Assembly: GCA_903870275.1 (NCBI GenBank)
Contig: CAIQCK010000121.1
Coordinates: forward strand, 124,001-188,000
Length of the DNA: 64,000 bases
From: an uncultured bacterium
GTDB taxonomy: Bacteria; Verrucomicrobiota; Verrucomicrobiia; CAIQCK01
Direction of reading: 5' to 3'
Part shown: piece after piece, positions 31,289 to 40,489 of the stretch
How positions within the stretch are numbered: position 1 is the stretch's first letter
Layout: every line of letters begins with the position of its first letter
Notes under the pieces: model-generated
What the model was told of the DNA's origin: nothing
The model's database searches: none
The model's input: only the letters and a program-made list of their open reading frames with translations
Translations under genes and position numbers: made by a program

Positions 31289-33463
31289 ATGAAGAAACTA
31301 TTTTGCCTTACGCTGCTGGCGGCGCTCTTCTGTTCGGTGTTGCCCCTGCGTTCCGTGGCCGCCGACGAAGCGGCGAACAAAGAGTCGGAGCCGGAATTCA
31401 CCATCACGCCTGTCGTCACCTTCTCGGATGTGAGTGGCAACAAGTCCAAGTTCCGTGAGGACACCTGGACGCGGGATGGCTGGACCGGAGGCCTTCAGAA
31501 CTTCGATTGGCACCGAAAGGTCGACAAGGATACCGAGTTCAGCCTCGGAGGCCGCGGGATCATTGATCAGCGCGATTACGACATTCAAATGGATCTGACG
31601 AAGCACGATTTCGGATTTATCCGGGGGGGCTTCACCCAGTATCCGAAATACTTCGACGCTGCGGGCGGCTATTATCCGTTGTTTAACGTCCCGTCCATCA
31701 ATCTGTCCAAGCCGGCGGACATGGACATTGGCCGTATTTTCTTCGAAGCAGGTTTGACCCTGCCCGACATGCCGAAGATTACCTTTGGCTACGAGCATCA
31801 ATACAAAGACGGCACCAAGTCCATGGTGGAGTGGGGATCGGTCACAGAGACTTTGCCGGCCTCGGCGGGATCCTTCCCAACCGGTTCCGTCAGCAAGAAA
31901 ATATTGCCGGGTTTGAAAAACATTGATGAAAACGTTGACCTTTTCAAACTGGGCATTGATCACAACATCGGGTCGCTGAACTTGGGCGATAATTTCTATT
32001 TCGAGAAATACAACAACAATACCTCCCGTTTGGATGACTCGAACTATTATCTGACTCCTACCGTCACCGGTGGTGTGACCTATCCTGTGAACTCTTCCAA
32101 GTTCACCGTGTATAATGAGGAATTCCATCACGACATGTTTGCCAACACCTACCACATGGACCAGCATATAAATGACAAGGTCTACTGGTCGGCAGGCTAC
32201 ATGTTCACGGCGGTAGAGGGTGGCGGGGCATTCAGCTCGGCGAATCTATACAATGGCGCCCTTGTAGGCGGCCTCCCCGCCGTGTATGGCACCGGCGACG
32301 CGTATTATAACATTCCAGTCATCAACATCAACGAGCATTCCAGTGTCGGGAACCTGAACCTGATGGTCGGGCCGTTCAAGGACCTGATCGCCTATGCAGG
32401 TGTTCAGGGAGAAAAGACGCACACCGAGTCGTTTATGTATGGCAATTTTGCCACGATTACAGCAGCCGGTTCTCCGGCCACCACAGCCGACTATCGTGAT
32501 GCCTATACGGTTCTCGACAAAAAGAGCGTCGAGGAAAGCCTCGGGGTTCGTTACACGATGATTCCCTATACGACTCTCTATGCCGAGGCGAAGTTTGCGG
32601 AAGATTCCTACGGACAGGATGAAACCCAAATTGACTTTACCACCCCCGGCAACTCATACGGAAGCTCGGTTGCTACAGAAGTTCTCAAACAGCAGTATAA
32701 GGCGGGATTCAACACGTCGCCTTGGGCGCGGATGACGTGGTCCACGCAGTATATGCACTCGCGCAATCAGAACGACTATGCTCCTCTCGCGCTGACCGGC
32801 GCGGCCAACACCGCGGGCAATGCGTATATTGGGTTTATCAAGGACCTGACGTTTGACACGGATGAGGTCAGCACCAAGCTGACCCTGCGTCCCTGCTCCC
32901 GTGTCAGCTTGACTTTGAAATACCAAATGACATCCACGGACATCAAGAGCCAGAGCCTTAATGGGACCATTCCCGCGTGCCAGTATTACCAGAATATTTA
33001 CAGCATGGGCGCGACATGGACGCCGATCAATCGTCTTTTCCTTACGGGGTTGATTTGCTACCAGGATACCTTGACGACGACCTTCGACAATGGTTCCAAC
33101 ACCGTCCTTCCCTTCCGCGGCAATGTTTACAGCGTGATCGGCAATGCGGGCTACGCGCTCGACATGAAATCGGACTTGGATTTCCAGATGACTTACTCGC
33201 ACAGCGATAACTTTGTCAATAATGGCGGCTACGGCCCCACTCTTGGTCTCGCCACCGCTGCGCTCAACAGTGCCCAATACGGTCTCCCATACATGGTCAG
33301 CGATGATTTGACGAACGCCTCCATTGGCTGGAAGCACCGTATCAACGACCACACGTCGGTGGGTGTCCGGTTTGGATTTTGGAATAACCATGAGCCTTCC
33401 AGCGGCGGCATCAACGACTACTCGGCGTATGTGGTCAGCGCGAGCTACACGTTCCGGTTTTAA
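31289..33463 (+). CDS. MtrB/PioB-family outer membrane porin
   Basis: This 724-residue protein has a signal peptide (1-25, ending RSVAADE) and many alternating hydrophobic beta strands rich in Tyr, Asn and Gly. It ends in VVSASYTFRF, whose final Phe fits the outer membrane beta-barrel insertion signal. Length and layout match MtrB/PioB porins, which hold a multiheme cytochrome so that electrons can cross the outer membrane. It follows the octaheme cytochrome by 18 bases, with AAAGGAA eight bases before its ATG. No outer-surface MtrC-like cytochrome is present in the window. Confidence 0.82.
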   Translation: MKKLFCLTLLAALFCSVLPLRSVAADEAANKESEPEFTITPVVTFSDVSGNKSKFREDTWTRDGWTGGLQNFDWHRKVDKDTEFSLGGRGIIDQRDYDIQMDLTKHDFGFIRGGFTQYPKYFDAAGGYYPLFNVPSINLSKPADMDIGRIFFEAGLTLPDMPKITFGYEHQYKDGTKSMVEWGSVTETLPASAGSFPTGSVSKKILPGLKNIDENVDLFKLGIDHNIGSLNLGDNFYFEKYNNNTSRLDDSNYYLTPTVTGGVTYPVNSSKFTVYNEEFHHDMFANTYHMDQHINDKVYWSAGYMFTAVEGGGAFSSANLYNGALVGGLPAVYGTGDAYYNIPVININEHSSVGNLNLMVGPFKDLIAYAGVQGEKTHTESFMYGNFATITAAGSPATTADYRDAYTVLDKKSVEESLGVRYTMIPYTTLYAEAKFAEDSYGQDETQIDFTTPGNSYGSSVATEVLKQQYKAGFNTSPWARMTWSTQYMHSRNQNDYAPLALTGAANTAGNAYIGFIKDLTFDTDEVSTKLTLRPCSRVSLTLKYQMTSTDIKSQSLNGTIPACQYYQNIYSMGATWTPINRLFLTGLICYQDTLTTTFDNGSNTVLPFRGNVYSVIGNAGYALDMKSDLDFQMTYSHSDNFVNNGGYGPTLGLATAALNSAQYGLPYMVSDDLTNASIGWKHRINDHTSVGVRFGFWNNHEPSSGGINDYSAYVVSASYTFRF

Positions 33464-33559
33464 CCGCCACGGTTGTTTGTTGCAGACCACCGTCACAGAA
33501 CAAAGTCTAACGAATATAAATGGCATCCGCACGATGCGGAGATCACAAGGAAGCAGAAC

Positions 33560-34369
33560 ATGAATACCAAATGGATCGTCTCGCTGGTGTCCGTTGTTTC
33601 ACTCGCCGCCGCCGCGTTCGGCGGGCCGGCTGCCGGCCAGCCGCTGACGCTGGACTTGGGCAAAGGCGTGAAGCTGGAGATGGTCTGGGTCGCGCCGGGC
33701 GAGTTCGACATGGGCACCACCGGCGACGGCGATGACGCCAAGCCCGTGCATCATGTGACGATCACGAAGGGTTTCTGGATGGGGAAAACCGAAGTGACTC
33801 AGGAGCAATATGAGGCGGTGATGGGCAGGAATCCTTCTGGCTACAAAGGGGCGCGGAATCCGGTGGAAAACATGAGTTGGATGGATGCGGTGGCGTTCAC
33901 CGTCCAACTCAACGGCATGGGCATTCTGCCCGCGGGCGCCGCGAGCCGCCTGCCGACGGAGGCGGAGTGGGAATACGCCTGCCGCGCCGGCACGACCACA
34001 CGGTTTTATTCCGGCAGCAGCGAATCCGATCTGGCGCGCATCGGTTGGTATGGCGCCTCGCGCGTGCTGCTCTACGGCGGCAACGCGGGCAAGAAGCCGC
34101 ATCCGGTCGGCGAGAAAGAGCCGAACAAGTTTGGTCTTTACGACATGATCGGGAACGTTTGGGAGTGGTGTTCCGACTGGTATGGACCTTACGTCGGCGG
34201 CGGCGCGGTGGACCCGACCGGCCCCGCCATCGGCACGAAACGCGTGCGGCGCGGCGGCGCGTTCCCGAATGCGCAGGGCTTTCTAGGCTCGGCGGTCCGC
34301 GGGGCCAGCTTCCCTCAGGATAAAGTCAGCGCCTTCGGATTGCGCATCGTCTGCGGTCCGGCGCAATAA
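33560..34369 (+). CDS. Secreted formylglycine-generating-enzyme-fold (SUMF1) protein
   Basis: This 269-residue exported protein has a signal peptide of about 26 residues. The FGE-sulfatase fold is clear: WVAPGEFDMGTTGDGDD, GFWMGKTEVTQEQYEAVMG, RLPTEAEWEYACRAGT, GNVWEWCSDWYGPY and the C-terminal FGLRIVCGP. The fold includes true formylglycine synthases as well as many ligand-binding or structural homologues, and there is no sulfatase nearby. ATG 33560 is supported by AAGGA at 33548-33552; the frame extends upstream without a better start. It may be transcribed with the porin gene 96 bases upstream, but a role in electron transfer is not evident. Confidence 0.82.
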   Translation: MNTKWIVSLVSVVSLAAAAFGGPAAGQPLTLDLGKGVKLEMVWVAPGEFDMGTTGDGDDAKPVHHVTITKGFWMGKTEVTQEQYEAVMGRNPSGYKGARNPVENMSWMDAVAFTVQLNGMGILPAGAASRLPTEAEWEYACRAGTTTRFYSGSSESDLARIGWYGASRVLLYGGNAGKKPHPVGEKEPNKFGLYDMIGNVWEWCSDWYGPYVGGGAVDPTGPAIGTKRVRRGGAFPNAQGFLGSAVRGASFPQDKVSAFGLRIVCGPAQ

Positions 34370-34395
34370 GCCGTCTGGCGGTCACACGGCATTTT

Positions 34396-34503
34396 ATGAT
34401 CACTCGATTCAGGATGGCGTTGATTCTGGTTTTGATCGCGCTCTTGATCGTGCTGATCACGGCCTACATGCTTTGGCGCGAGAGCCGGCTGCCTTCGCTG
34501 TGA
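34396..34503 (+). CDS. 35-residue single-helix membrane peptide
   Basis: The frame encodes MITRF, then a strongly hydrophobic helix (MALILVLIALLIVLITAYML) and a charged tail WRESRLPSL. It begins 26 bases after the FGE-fold gene and ends just before the convergent response regulator. It has no clear Shine-Dalgarno site. The composition is that of a genuine membrane anchor, but its short length makes it uncertain. Confidence 0.45.
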   Translation: MITRFRMALILVLIALLIVLITAYMLWRESRLPSL

Positions 34504-34530
34504 ACTTCCGGCGGGAGGCCGGCCAACCGC

Positions 34531-35898
34531 CTACGGCATCAGGTTGAACTTCTGCAAACGCCGTCGCAAGGCGTCGCGTTCGATGCCCAGCAGTTCCGCG
34601 GCTTGGGTCTGGTTGCCCCCGGCGCGTTCCACCGCCAGACGGACCAATTCCCGTTCCACATCTTCCAGTTTGACGCCTTCCGCCGGCAGTTCCACCGCGC
34701 GCCGGCCGCCGCGCGCCGCGCCCGATTGAATTTCCGCCGGCAGATGCTTCGGCAGCACCGCCTCGCCGGCTTCCAGAAGGACGATCCGTTCGATGGCGTT
34801 GCGCAGTTCGCGCACATTGCCGGGCCAGCCGTAGCGCAACAACGCCTCCTGCGCCTCCGGCGACAATTGCTTGAGAGGGTGATTGAACTCCTGCGCAAAC
34901 CGCCGCAAAAAATGCTGGGCCAGCAACACGGCGTCCGCCGGATGCTCGCGCAACGCCGGCATCCTCACGGAGATGACCTTGAGCCGGTAATACAAGTCCT
35001 GCCGGAATTCGCCGCGCGCCACGGCGGTTTCAAGGTCCTTGTTGGTCATCGAGATCATCCGGACATTCACGCTGATGTCCCGCGTGCCGCCGACGCGCCG
35101 GAACTGCCGTGTCTCCAGCACGCGCAACAGCTTCGCCTGCATTGAAAACTTCAGGTCGCCGATTTCGTCGAGCAACAACGTCCCGCCGTCGGCCAGTTCC
35201 ATCAGGCCCTTCTTGGTCGTCTTGGCATCGGTGAAGGCGCCGCGCTCATGGCCGAACAACTCGCTCTCGAACAGGTTCTCCGCCAGGGCCGAGCAGTTGA
35301 TGTCCATCAACGGCTGGTCGGCGCGGGCGCTGTCGAAATGAATCGCGCGCGCGGCCAGCTCCTTGCCCGTGCCGTTCTCGCCTTCGATGAAAACGGTGGT
35401 CGCGTTGCTTTGGGCGACCTTGGTGATCAGCTCCCTCACGGCCTGCATCGCCGGGCTGTCGCCGACAAGATTATTCACGTCGAAGGTGCGGTGTTGCTGG
35501 CTGCGCAGCCGCGTCACCTCACGGCGCAGTTTCATTTCCTCCAGGGCTTTTTCCAACTCGACCCGCACTTCTTCAAACTCGAACGGCTTGCAAAGATAAT
35601 TGTGCGCGCCGAGCCGCATGCACTCCACCGCGCGGGCCACGCCCGTGTCGGCGGTCACCACAATGACCGCGATGTGGCGTCCCAGTTTTTTGATTTCCTG
35701 CAACACCCGCACGCCGTCCATGCCAGGCAGCCGCATGTCCAGCAACACCACGTCATGGCCGTCCTGTCGCAACAGGTCCAGTCCCTCCTCGCCCGTGGCG
35801 GCGCACTCGACTTCGTAACCGTCGCGCGAGAGCTTTTGTTCGAGCGACCAGCGGACGAGTTTCTCGTCGTCTATCACCAGGACTTTGGCTTTCGGCAT
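34531..35898 (-). CDS. NtrC-family sigma-54-dependent response regulator
   Basis: This 455-residue regulator has three domains. A receiver (1-120) has the phosphoacceptor D54 in VVLLDMRLPGMDG and CKPFEF. An AAA+ domain (about 140-370) has Walker A GENGTGKE at 173-180 and Walker B TLLLDEIGD. A Fis-type helix-turn-helix (GGNQTQAAELLGIERDALRRRL) ends the protein. The sigma-54 contact loop reads GAFTDA (220-225) rather than GAFTGA. The gene lies nine bases downstream of the kinase gene. It is the only sigma-54 activator in the window and the natural candidate to bind the paired elements upstream of the three electron-transfer operons. Confidence 0.94.
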   Translation of the reverse strand: MPKAKVLVIDDEKLVRWSLEQKLSRDGYEVECAATGEEGLDLLRQDGHDVVLLDMRLPGMDGVRVLQEIKKLGRHIAVIVVTADTGVARAVECMRLGAHNYLCKPFEFEEVRVELEKALEEMKLRREVTRLRSQQHRTFDVNNLVGDSPAMQAVRELITKVAQSNATTVFIEGENGTGKELAARAIHFDSARADQPLMDINCSALAENLFESELFGHERGAFTDAKTTKKGLMELADGGTLLLDEIGDLKFSMQAKLLRVLETRQFRRVGGTRDISVNVRMISMTNKDLETAVARGEFRQDLYYRLKVISVRMPALREHPADAVLLAQHFLRRFAQEFNHPLKQLSPEAQEALLRYGWPGNVRELRNAIERIVLLEAGEAVLPKHLPAEIQSGAARGGRRAVELPAEGVKLEDVERELVRLAVERAGGNQTQAAELLGIERDALRRRLQKFNLMP

Positions 35899-35907
35899 GA
35901 CAATCTT

Positions 35908-37545
35908 TCAGTGTTTCGGTTCGACTGGCGGCGGCGCGGCCGTCTGGAGTTGCGCCACCGCCTGATGATAAGCCTCGGGGACGCCGTCTTTGCAAACTTG
36001 TAATTCGATGGCGAACTCCGTGCCTTTGCCCGGCTCGCTTTTGACGGACAGGTTGCCGCCATGTTTTTCCACAATCATGCGGGTGATGGAAAGCCCCAGA
36101 CCCGTGCCGCGATGCTTCGTGGTGAAAAACGGCGAGAAGATGCGGTCCAGATGTTCGGGCGGAATCCCAACGCCCGTGTCGCGCACCGTCAGCCGCACCG
36201 CCGGGCGCGTGGGGGAAATATCCCCCCCTGCTTGGCGATCGTTCCCGGTCGCGGGAACCGGCCCAGCCAGGGGCGCCGGCCATTCGATCAGTCCGGCGCC
36301 GACCGTGAGAGTGCCGCCGTCGGGCATGGCCTGGATGGCATTGAGCAGAAGGTTGAGGACGGCCTGCTGTACTTGCTGGCTGTCAACGCAGATCGGCGGC
36401 AGCGCCGGGGAAAAGTTTTCGACAATGCGGATGCGCAGTTTTTGTGCATCGGGCCGCACGAGCGCCAGCATCGGTTTGATCAGTTCGCCAACGTCGGCGG
36501 GCGCGATTTCCGGTTCGCGAAGCCGCGCGAAGTCCAGGAGACTGCTGAGTGTGGAGTTGAGCCGGGCGATCTGCCCGTGGATCTCGTGGACCACCTCACC
36601 GTATTGGGTCTTGCTGTCGGCGATTTCCGAGAGCACTTCCACGGCCGCTCCGATGCCGGCCAGCGGATTGCGGATTTCGTGGGCGATGCCGGCGGCCAGC
36701 TCGCCAATGGATGCGAGTTTGCCGGCCTGCTGGATTTGTTTTTCGTGCGATGTTTTCAGCTCGCGCTGGGCGGCGTCCAGACTGTCCACCATCGAGTCGA
36801 AGCCGCGGGCCAGTTCGTTGATTTCGTCGAAGCCCTCCGGCCGGGCGCGAACGCCGAGATCACCCGCCTGCACGCGGCGCATGTGCCGGAGCAGTTCGCT
36901 CACGGGCTGGGTGACGAATCGCACAATGAGCAGCCACAACACGATACTCACCAGCGCGAAGATGACCACGCCGTAAACAACGAGCAGGTTCCGGTTTTCG
37001 GTGATGGCGGCTTCGGCGGGCGCCATGGATCGCTCCAGCACGATCGCGCCCACAAACGCCGCCTCCTGGCCGTGGCAGCGTTCACATTTGGGTTCCTTGC
37101 GCACGGGTCGCATGGTGATGGCCAGTTGCTGGCCTTGCTCCATGCGCGTGCCGTGCAGGATGCGGTTGCCGGCAAACAGCTCCGCCGGCATTTGGAGGGT
37201 CGTCACTCCCGCTTCCGACGCGTTGTCGGAGAAGACGACCCGGCCGCTCACATCCGTGATGCGGCCGCGGACGATCTCATGGGAGTCTTTCAAATCCTGC
37301 AGGAACCGCTGAGCTTCGGAATGCCGGCCGCTGAGCATGACGTCTTGCAGATATTCGTGAACCAGACTGGCGGTCAATGCGTTCTGGGCCAGCGTGCGCT
37401 CGTGCCACCAGGTGCTCTGAACGCGAATCACAAAGTAGGTGTAGATGGCGATGACCACGGCGACCGTCAGGCCCACCGCGAAAAGCGTTTTCGCAGTGAG
37501 GCTGCGACGCAGCAGTGTGCTCAGACTCTTGTTGTGAACTTGCAT
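35908..37545 (-). CDS. Sensor histidine kinase with periplasmic CxxCH motif
   Basis: This 545-residue membrane kinase has helices at about 20-42 and 187-210 flanking a periplasmic domain. That domain contains KCERCHGQEAAF with CxxCH at 154-158, a covalent heme c attachment motif. HAMP (about 207-260), HisKA with H289 in GIAHEIRNPLAG, and an ATPase domain (QQAVLNLLLNAIQAMPDGG, VRDTGVGIP, TGLGLSI) follow. Heme-binding sensor domains are known in other kinases that follow redox state or gases. The gene sits between the multiheme cytochrome genes and its partner regulator, so sensing of periplasmic redox state is likely but inferred. Confidence 0.9.
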   Translation of the reverse strand: MQVHNKSLSTLLRRSLTAKTLFAVGLTVAVVIAIYTYFVIRVQSTWWHERTLAQNALTASLVHEYLQDVMLSGRHSEAQRFLQDLKDSHEIVRGRITDVSGRVVFSDNASEAGVTTLQMPAELFAGNRILHGTRMEQGQQLAITMRPVRKEPKCERCHGQEAAFVGAIVLERSMAPAEAAITENRNLLVVYGVVIFALVSIVLWLLIVRFVTQPVSELLRHMRRVQAGDLGVRARPEGFDEINELARGFDSMVDSLDAAQRELKTSHEKQIQQAGKLASIGELAAGIAHEIRNPLAGIGAAVEVLSEIADSKTQYGEVVHEIHGQIARLNSTLSSLLDFARLREPEIAPADVGELIKPMLALVRPDAQKLRIRIVENFSPALPPICVDSQQVQQAVLNLLLNAIQAMPDGGTLTVGAGLIEWPAPLAGPVPATGNDRQAGGDISPTRPAVRLTVRDTGVGIPPEHLDRIFSPFFTTKHRGTGLGLSITRMIVEKHGGNLSVKSEPGKGTEFAIELQVCKDGVPEAYHQAVAQLQTAAPPPVEPKH

Positions 37546-37646
37546 AACCGGCTTTGATCACGGTGCCAGCCCGCTCAAAAAAACACCCATGTGGGCGAAC
37601 CGCAAGACCAAAAGCACCCGAACGACGACGGGCGGGGCGCCGGTGG

Positions 37647-39137
37647 TCAGAGTGAGCCGCCGTTGTGGCATTCGCTGCATTTCATTGAAGGATCGAGGTC
37701 GCCGCCGGGATGCGCGAACGTCATGCCGCTGGCACTGCCCTTGTTCAGATCGGCGCCTTTGCCCTGCGCGAAAATAATGTGGCAGGCCTTGCAGTCGCCG
37801 GCCTGGATCATTTTCTTTTTGTCCGTGGCGCTGACGTGCTGGTTGTCGTGGCAGCGGAAACAGCCGGCGGAATCCTTGTGGCCGACATTGTCCGGGTAGG
37901 CCTGCCACGACGCTTTCATGTCGGGAAAAATGTTTTGCCGGTAGATGTCCTGCACGACGCCAACGACGGCGTGGATGCGTGGCTCGTTGGGATACTGTTC
38001 GGCAAGTCCGGCGGCGATTTTCTCCGCGGCTTCCTTGTCGCTCGCGTAGATCTTGGCCAGCACGGCGACGGCGTTTTTCTTGATGGATGGCAGCGCGGGA
38101 TCAATCTTGCCGAGCGACATGGCGAGGTCCACGGCGGCGTCGGGCGTGTGGAGCTGGTGGCCGACGCGGTTGTGGCAGTCGAGGCAATCCATCCGGCGGA
38201 TGGCGAACTTGGACGGATCGGCTTTGAAATCCGGCGAGCGATATTCCGTGACCGCGCCGTCGGCCTCGGTTACGCGCACCCAGGGGATGACCTGGCGGCG
38301 CTCGTCGGTGGCGACGAACTCGATCTTGCGGGCGACGTTCATGTGGTAGTGAATGCCGCCGACGGGACCGTGGTCGGGATCGCAGCCGCCGACGTTGATC
38401 AGCAGCCGCACCGTGTAGGGCGTGTTGTCCTTGTCGGCGAGGAAGTGCGCGTAGTTGCGGTCGAGGATGCCGATGTAACGTTTCTCCCAGTGGCACTCCA
38501 GGCAGGTATCATGCGCCGAGCGCATGTTCTTGACGGGCGCCGGCACGGGTTTGGGATAATTGCCGCGCAGGACGCCGAGGAGTTGATGAGTGCCTTGAAG
38601 CTTTGCGCGCACGAAAGCCTCCGCGCCGGGGCCGACGTGGCAGGCGGAGCATTCGACCTTCGCGTGCGGCGAGTGCAGGTAGGCGGTGTATTCGGGCCGC
38701 ATGACGGTGTGGCACATCCGGCCGCAGAAACCCACCGACTCGGTGAAATGATAAGACCGATAACTGCCGACCGCCGTGACCAGCAACAACAGCACCGCCC
38801 CGACCGCGAAGATTCCCATGACGCGCCGCTGCCCTGGCTGCGAGAGATCAATCCGCAACGGCGGTATCCTGCCCGGCGCCGCGTGCGCGAACGCGCGCCG
38901 CTCAAGCCACGCGCCGAGCAGACCGAGCAAGAGGCCGAACAGCAGCACGGCAGGGGCCACGAAATACGTCAGCAGACCCATGTAGGGGTTGGAGAACGGC
39001 GCGAACGAATCGAGCACGAACAGCAGCAGGAACGCGAAGAACGCGCTCACGGCAATCAACAACCCGGTCAAGCTGATCCAGTTTCGAAAGAAGGCCAGCC
39101 GCGAAAATTGTGAAAATTGTTTTCCGTTGTTATTCAT
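37647..39137 (-). CDS. Heptaheme NapC/NirT-like membrane cytochrome c
   Basis: This 496-residue protein starts with about three membrane helices, then a periplasmic part with seven heme motifs: CGRMCH (Cx3CH), CSACH, CLECH, CLDCH, CFRCH, CKACH and CSECH. The first part, FCGRMCHTVMRPEYTAY with SPHAKVECSACHVG, is NapC/NirT-like and would take electrons from quinol. The C-terminal half adds hemes and may relay them to soluble or outer membrane cytochromes. It follows the NrfD-like gene by 116 bases that include a hairpin. Confidence 0.87.
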   Translation of the reverse strand: MNNNGKQFSQFSRLAFFRNWISLTGLLIAVSAFFAFLLLFVLDSFAPFSNPYMGLLTYFVAPAVLLFGLLLGLLGAWLERRAFAHAAPGRIPPLRIDLSQPGQRRVMGIFAVGAVLLLLVTAVGSYRSYHFTESVGFCGRMCHTVMRPEYTAYLHSPHAKVECSACHVGPGAEAFVRAKLQGTHQLLGVLRGNYPKPVPAPVKNMRSAHDTCLECHWEKRYIGILDRNYAHFLADKDNTPYTVRLLINVGGCDPDHGPVGGIHYHMNVARKIEFVATDERRQVIPWVRVTEADGAVTEYRSPDFKADPSKFAIRRMDCLDCHNRVGHQLHTPDAAVDLAMSLGKIDPALPSIKKNAVAVLAKIYASDKEAAEKIAAGLAEQYPNEPRIHAVVGVVQDIYRQNIFPDMKASWQAYPDNVGHKDSAGCFRCHDNQHVSATDKKKMIQAGDCKACHIIFAQGKGADLNKGSASGMTFAHPGGDLDPSMKCSECHNGGSL

Positions 39138-39222
39138 GGTCTTGGGTTGAAGCGAAACTTTTGCGCGTCAACGACACAGCCTTTGTGATCGTTGCGGCGG
39201 CGATTATCAAGATTTTCCTGAA

Positions 39223-39243
39223 GCCCGGCGTGGACGGCCGGGC
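39223..39243 (-). terminator. Hairpin between the NrfD-like and heptaheme genes
   Basis: GCCCGGC and GCCGGGC form a perfect 7-bp stem with a 7-base loop just after the NrfD-like gene stop on the minus strand. There is no clear U tract, so it may act as an attenuator or processing signal. Confidence 0.35.
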
Positions 39244-39253
39244 CGGCACCGGC

Positions 39254-40489
39254 TCAACTCGCAGGTGCGTTCTGGCTGCGAGCGGCGGTCATCTCCGATC
39301 GAGGCAGGAAGAGGTGGATCAGCACGCTGACAATCGCGAACGGCAACAGCAGCAGGATGATCGAGGTCAGCAGGCCTTCCTGGCCGACCAGTTCCAGTTT
39401 GTAGGTGGTGAAGCCGCGCAGACTCTTTGAGAAAAGCTGGCCGCCGATGACGACGTTCCACCGCATCGCAAAGATGCCGACCAGCACCAGCACGCTGCAC
39501 AAGAAATAAACGAATTGCCGGCGCTTGTCGCCCGCCTTGCAAACGATCATCCCGGTCAACAGCGCCGCGGGCACGAGCATGCCGAGCAACACCTGCACCA
39601 CGCCCAGCGAGAAGATCAGTTTGCCCGACACGAGCAGTTCCAACACGTTCAGGGATTCGTCGGCCACGTAGAGCCGGTGAATCCAGTCGAGCGCCTCGAC
39701 GGAGAAATCCACCACCAGCGCCGTGAGCAAACACTTGCCGATCGTCTCCATGCACGGCAAGTCCACCGGCACGCGCCGGACCCAGCACGTCACCAGATAC
39801 AGAAACATCAGCAGCGCGATGCCCGACACCATCGCGGAGAAAATAAAAATAATCGGCATCAGCACCGTGCCCCACCAGGGATTGGCCTTCACCGAGCCGA
39901 AGATGAAGCCGACATAGCCGTGCAGCAGGAACGCCGACGGGATGCCGATGATGGTAATGGCGCGGCCCATTTTGTCGTCCAGGCGCAACGCTTTCTCGGA
40001 GACATCGTAAACGCCGAGCGTCAACACCCGGTAGAAAAACCGCTTCAACCCCGTGGCGCGCTCCGACCATTCGACGAAGTCCTTGCGGTAATCGAACCAC
40101 AACTCCAGCAGCAGCACCGCCATCAGATACCACGCATAGACGAAACCGAAGATCGCCATCGGCGACGTGACGTGCGGCGTCATCATCACCTCGTAGCATC
40201 GCTCCGGATGGCCGAGATGGAACAGCAGCGGCATCGGCGCCACGAGCAGGAACGACAGCGCCGTCAGCAACGAGAGACGGTAGGTCGGTTGCAGCGACTT
40301 CACGCGGAACACGCGCTCCAGCGATGCCATGATAAACGCGCCCGCGACCAGACCGGTGATATATGGGTAGCAGACGATCAGCACGCTCCAGAGCAGGTTC
40401 AGCTCGTTCGGGTAGATGAACCCTTCCACGTGCTTGAGCAGATCGGCGTACCCTTCGTTGGTCTCCAACAACATCGGCAGCAAGGTCAT
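39254..40489 (-). CDS. NrfD/PsrC-like membrane quinol subunit
   Basis: This 411-residue integral membrane protein of the NrfD family has about ten helices. Recognisable pieces are YPNELNLLWSVLIVCYPYITGLVAGAF, LGHPERCYEVMMTPHVTSPM and the later MRWNVVIGGQLFSKSL. NrfD proteins bind menaquinol and pass electrons to a partner ferredoxin. ATG 40489 overlaps the ferredoxin stop as ATGA. The gene order tetraheme, ferredoxin, NrfD is like the Cbc4 module of Geobacter, a predicted menaquinol:cytochrome c oxidoreductase. Confidence 0.9.
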   Translation of the reverse strand: MTLLPMLLETNEGYADLLKHVEGFIYPNELNLLWSVLIVCYPYITGLVAGAFIMASLERVFRVKSLQPTYRLSLLTALSFLLVAPMPLLFHLGHPERCYEVMMTPHVTSPMAIFGFVYAWYLMAVLLLELWFDYRKDFVEWSERATGLKRFFYRVLTLGVYDVSEKALRLDDKMGRAITIIGIPSAFLLHGYVGFIFGSVKANPWWGTVLMPIIFIFSAMVSGIALLMFLYLVTCWVRRVPVDLPCMETIGKCLLTALVVDFSVEALDWIHRLYVADESLNVLELLVSGKLIFSLGVVQVLLGMLVPAALLTGMIVCKAGDKRRQFVYFLCSVLVLVGIFAMRWNVVIGGQLFSKSLRGFTTYKLELVGQEGLLTSIILLLLPFAIVSVLIHLFLPRSEMTAARSQNAPAS

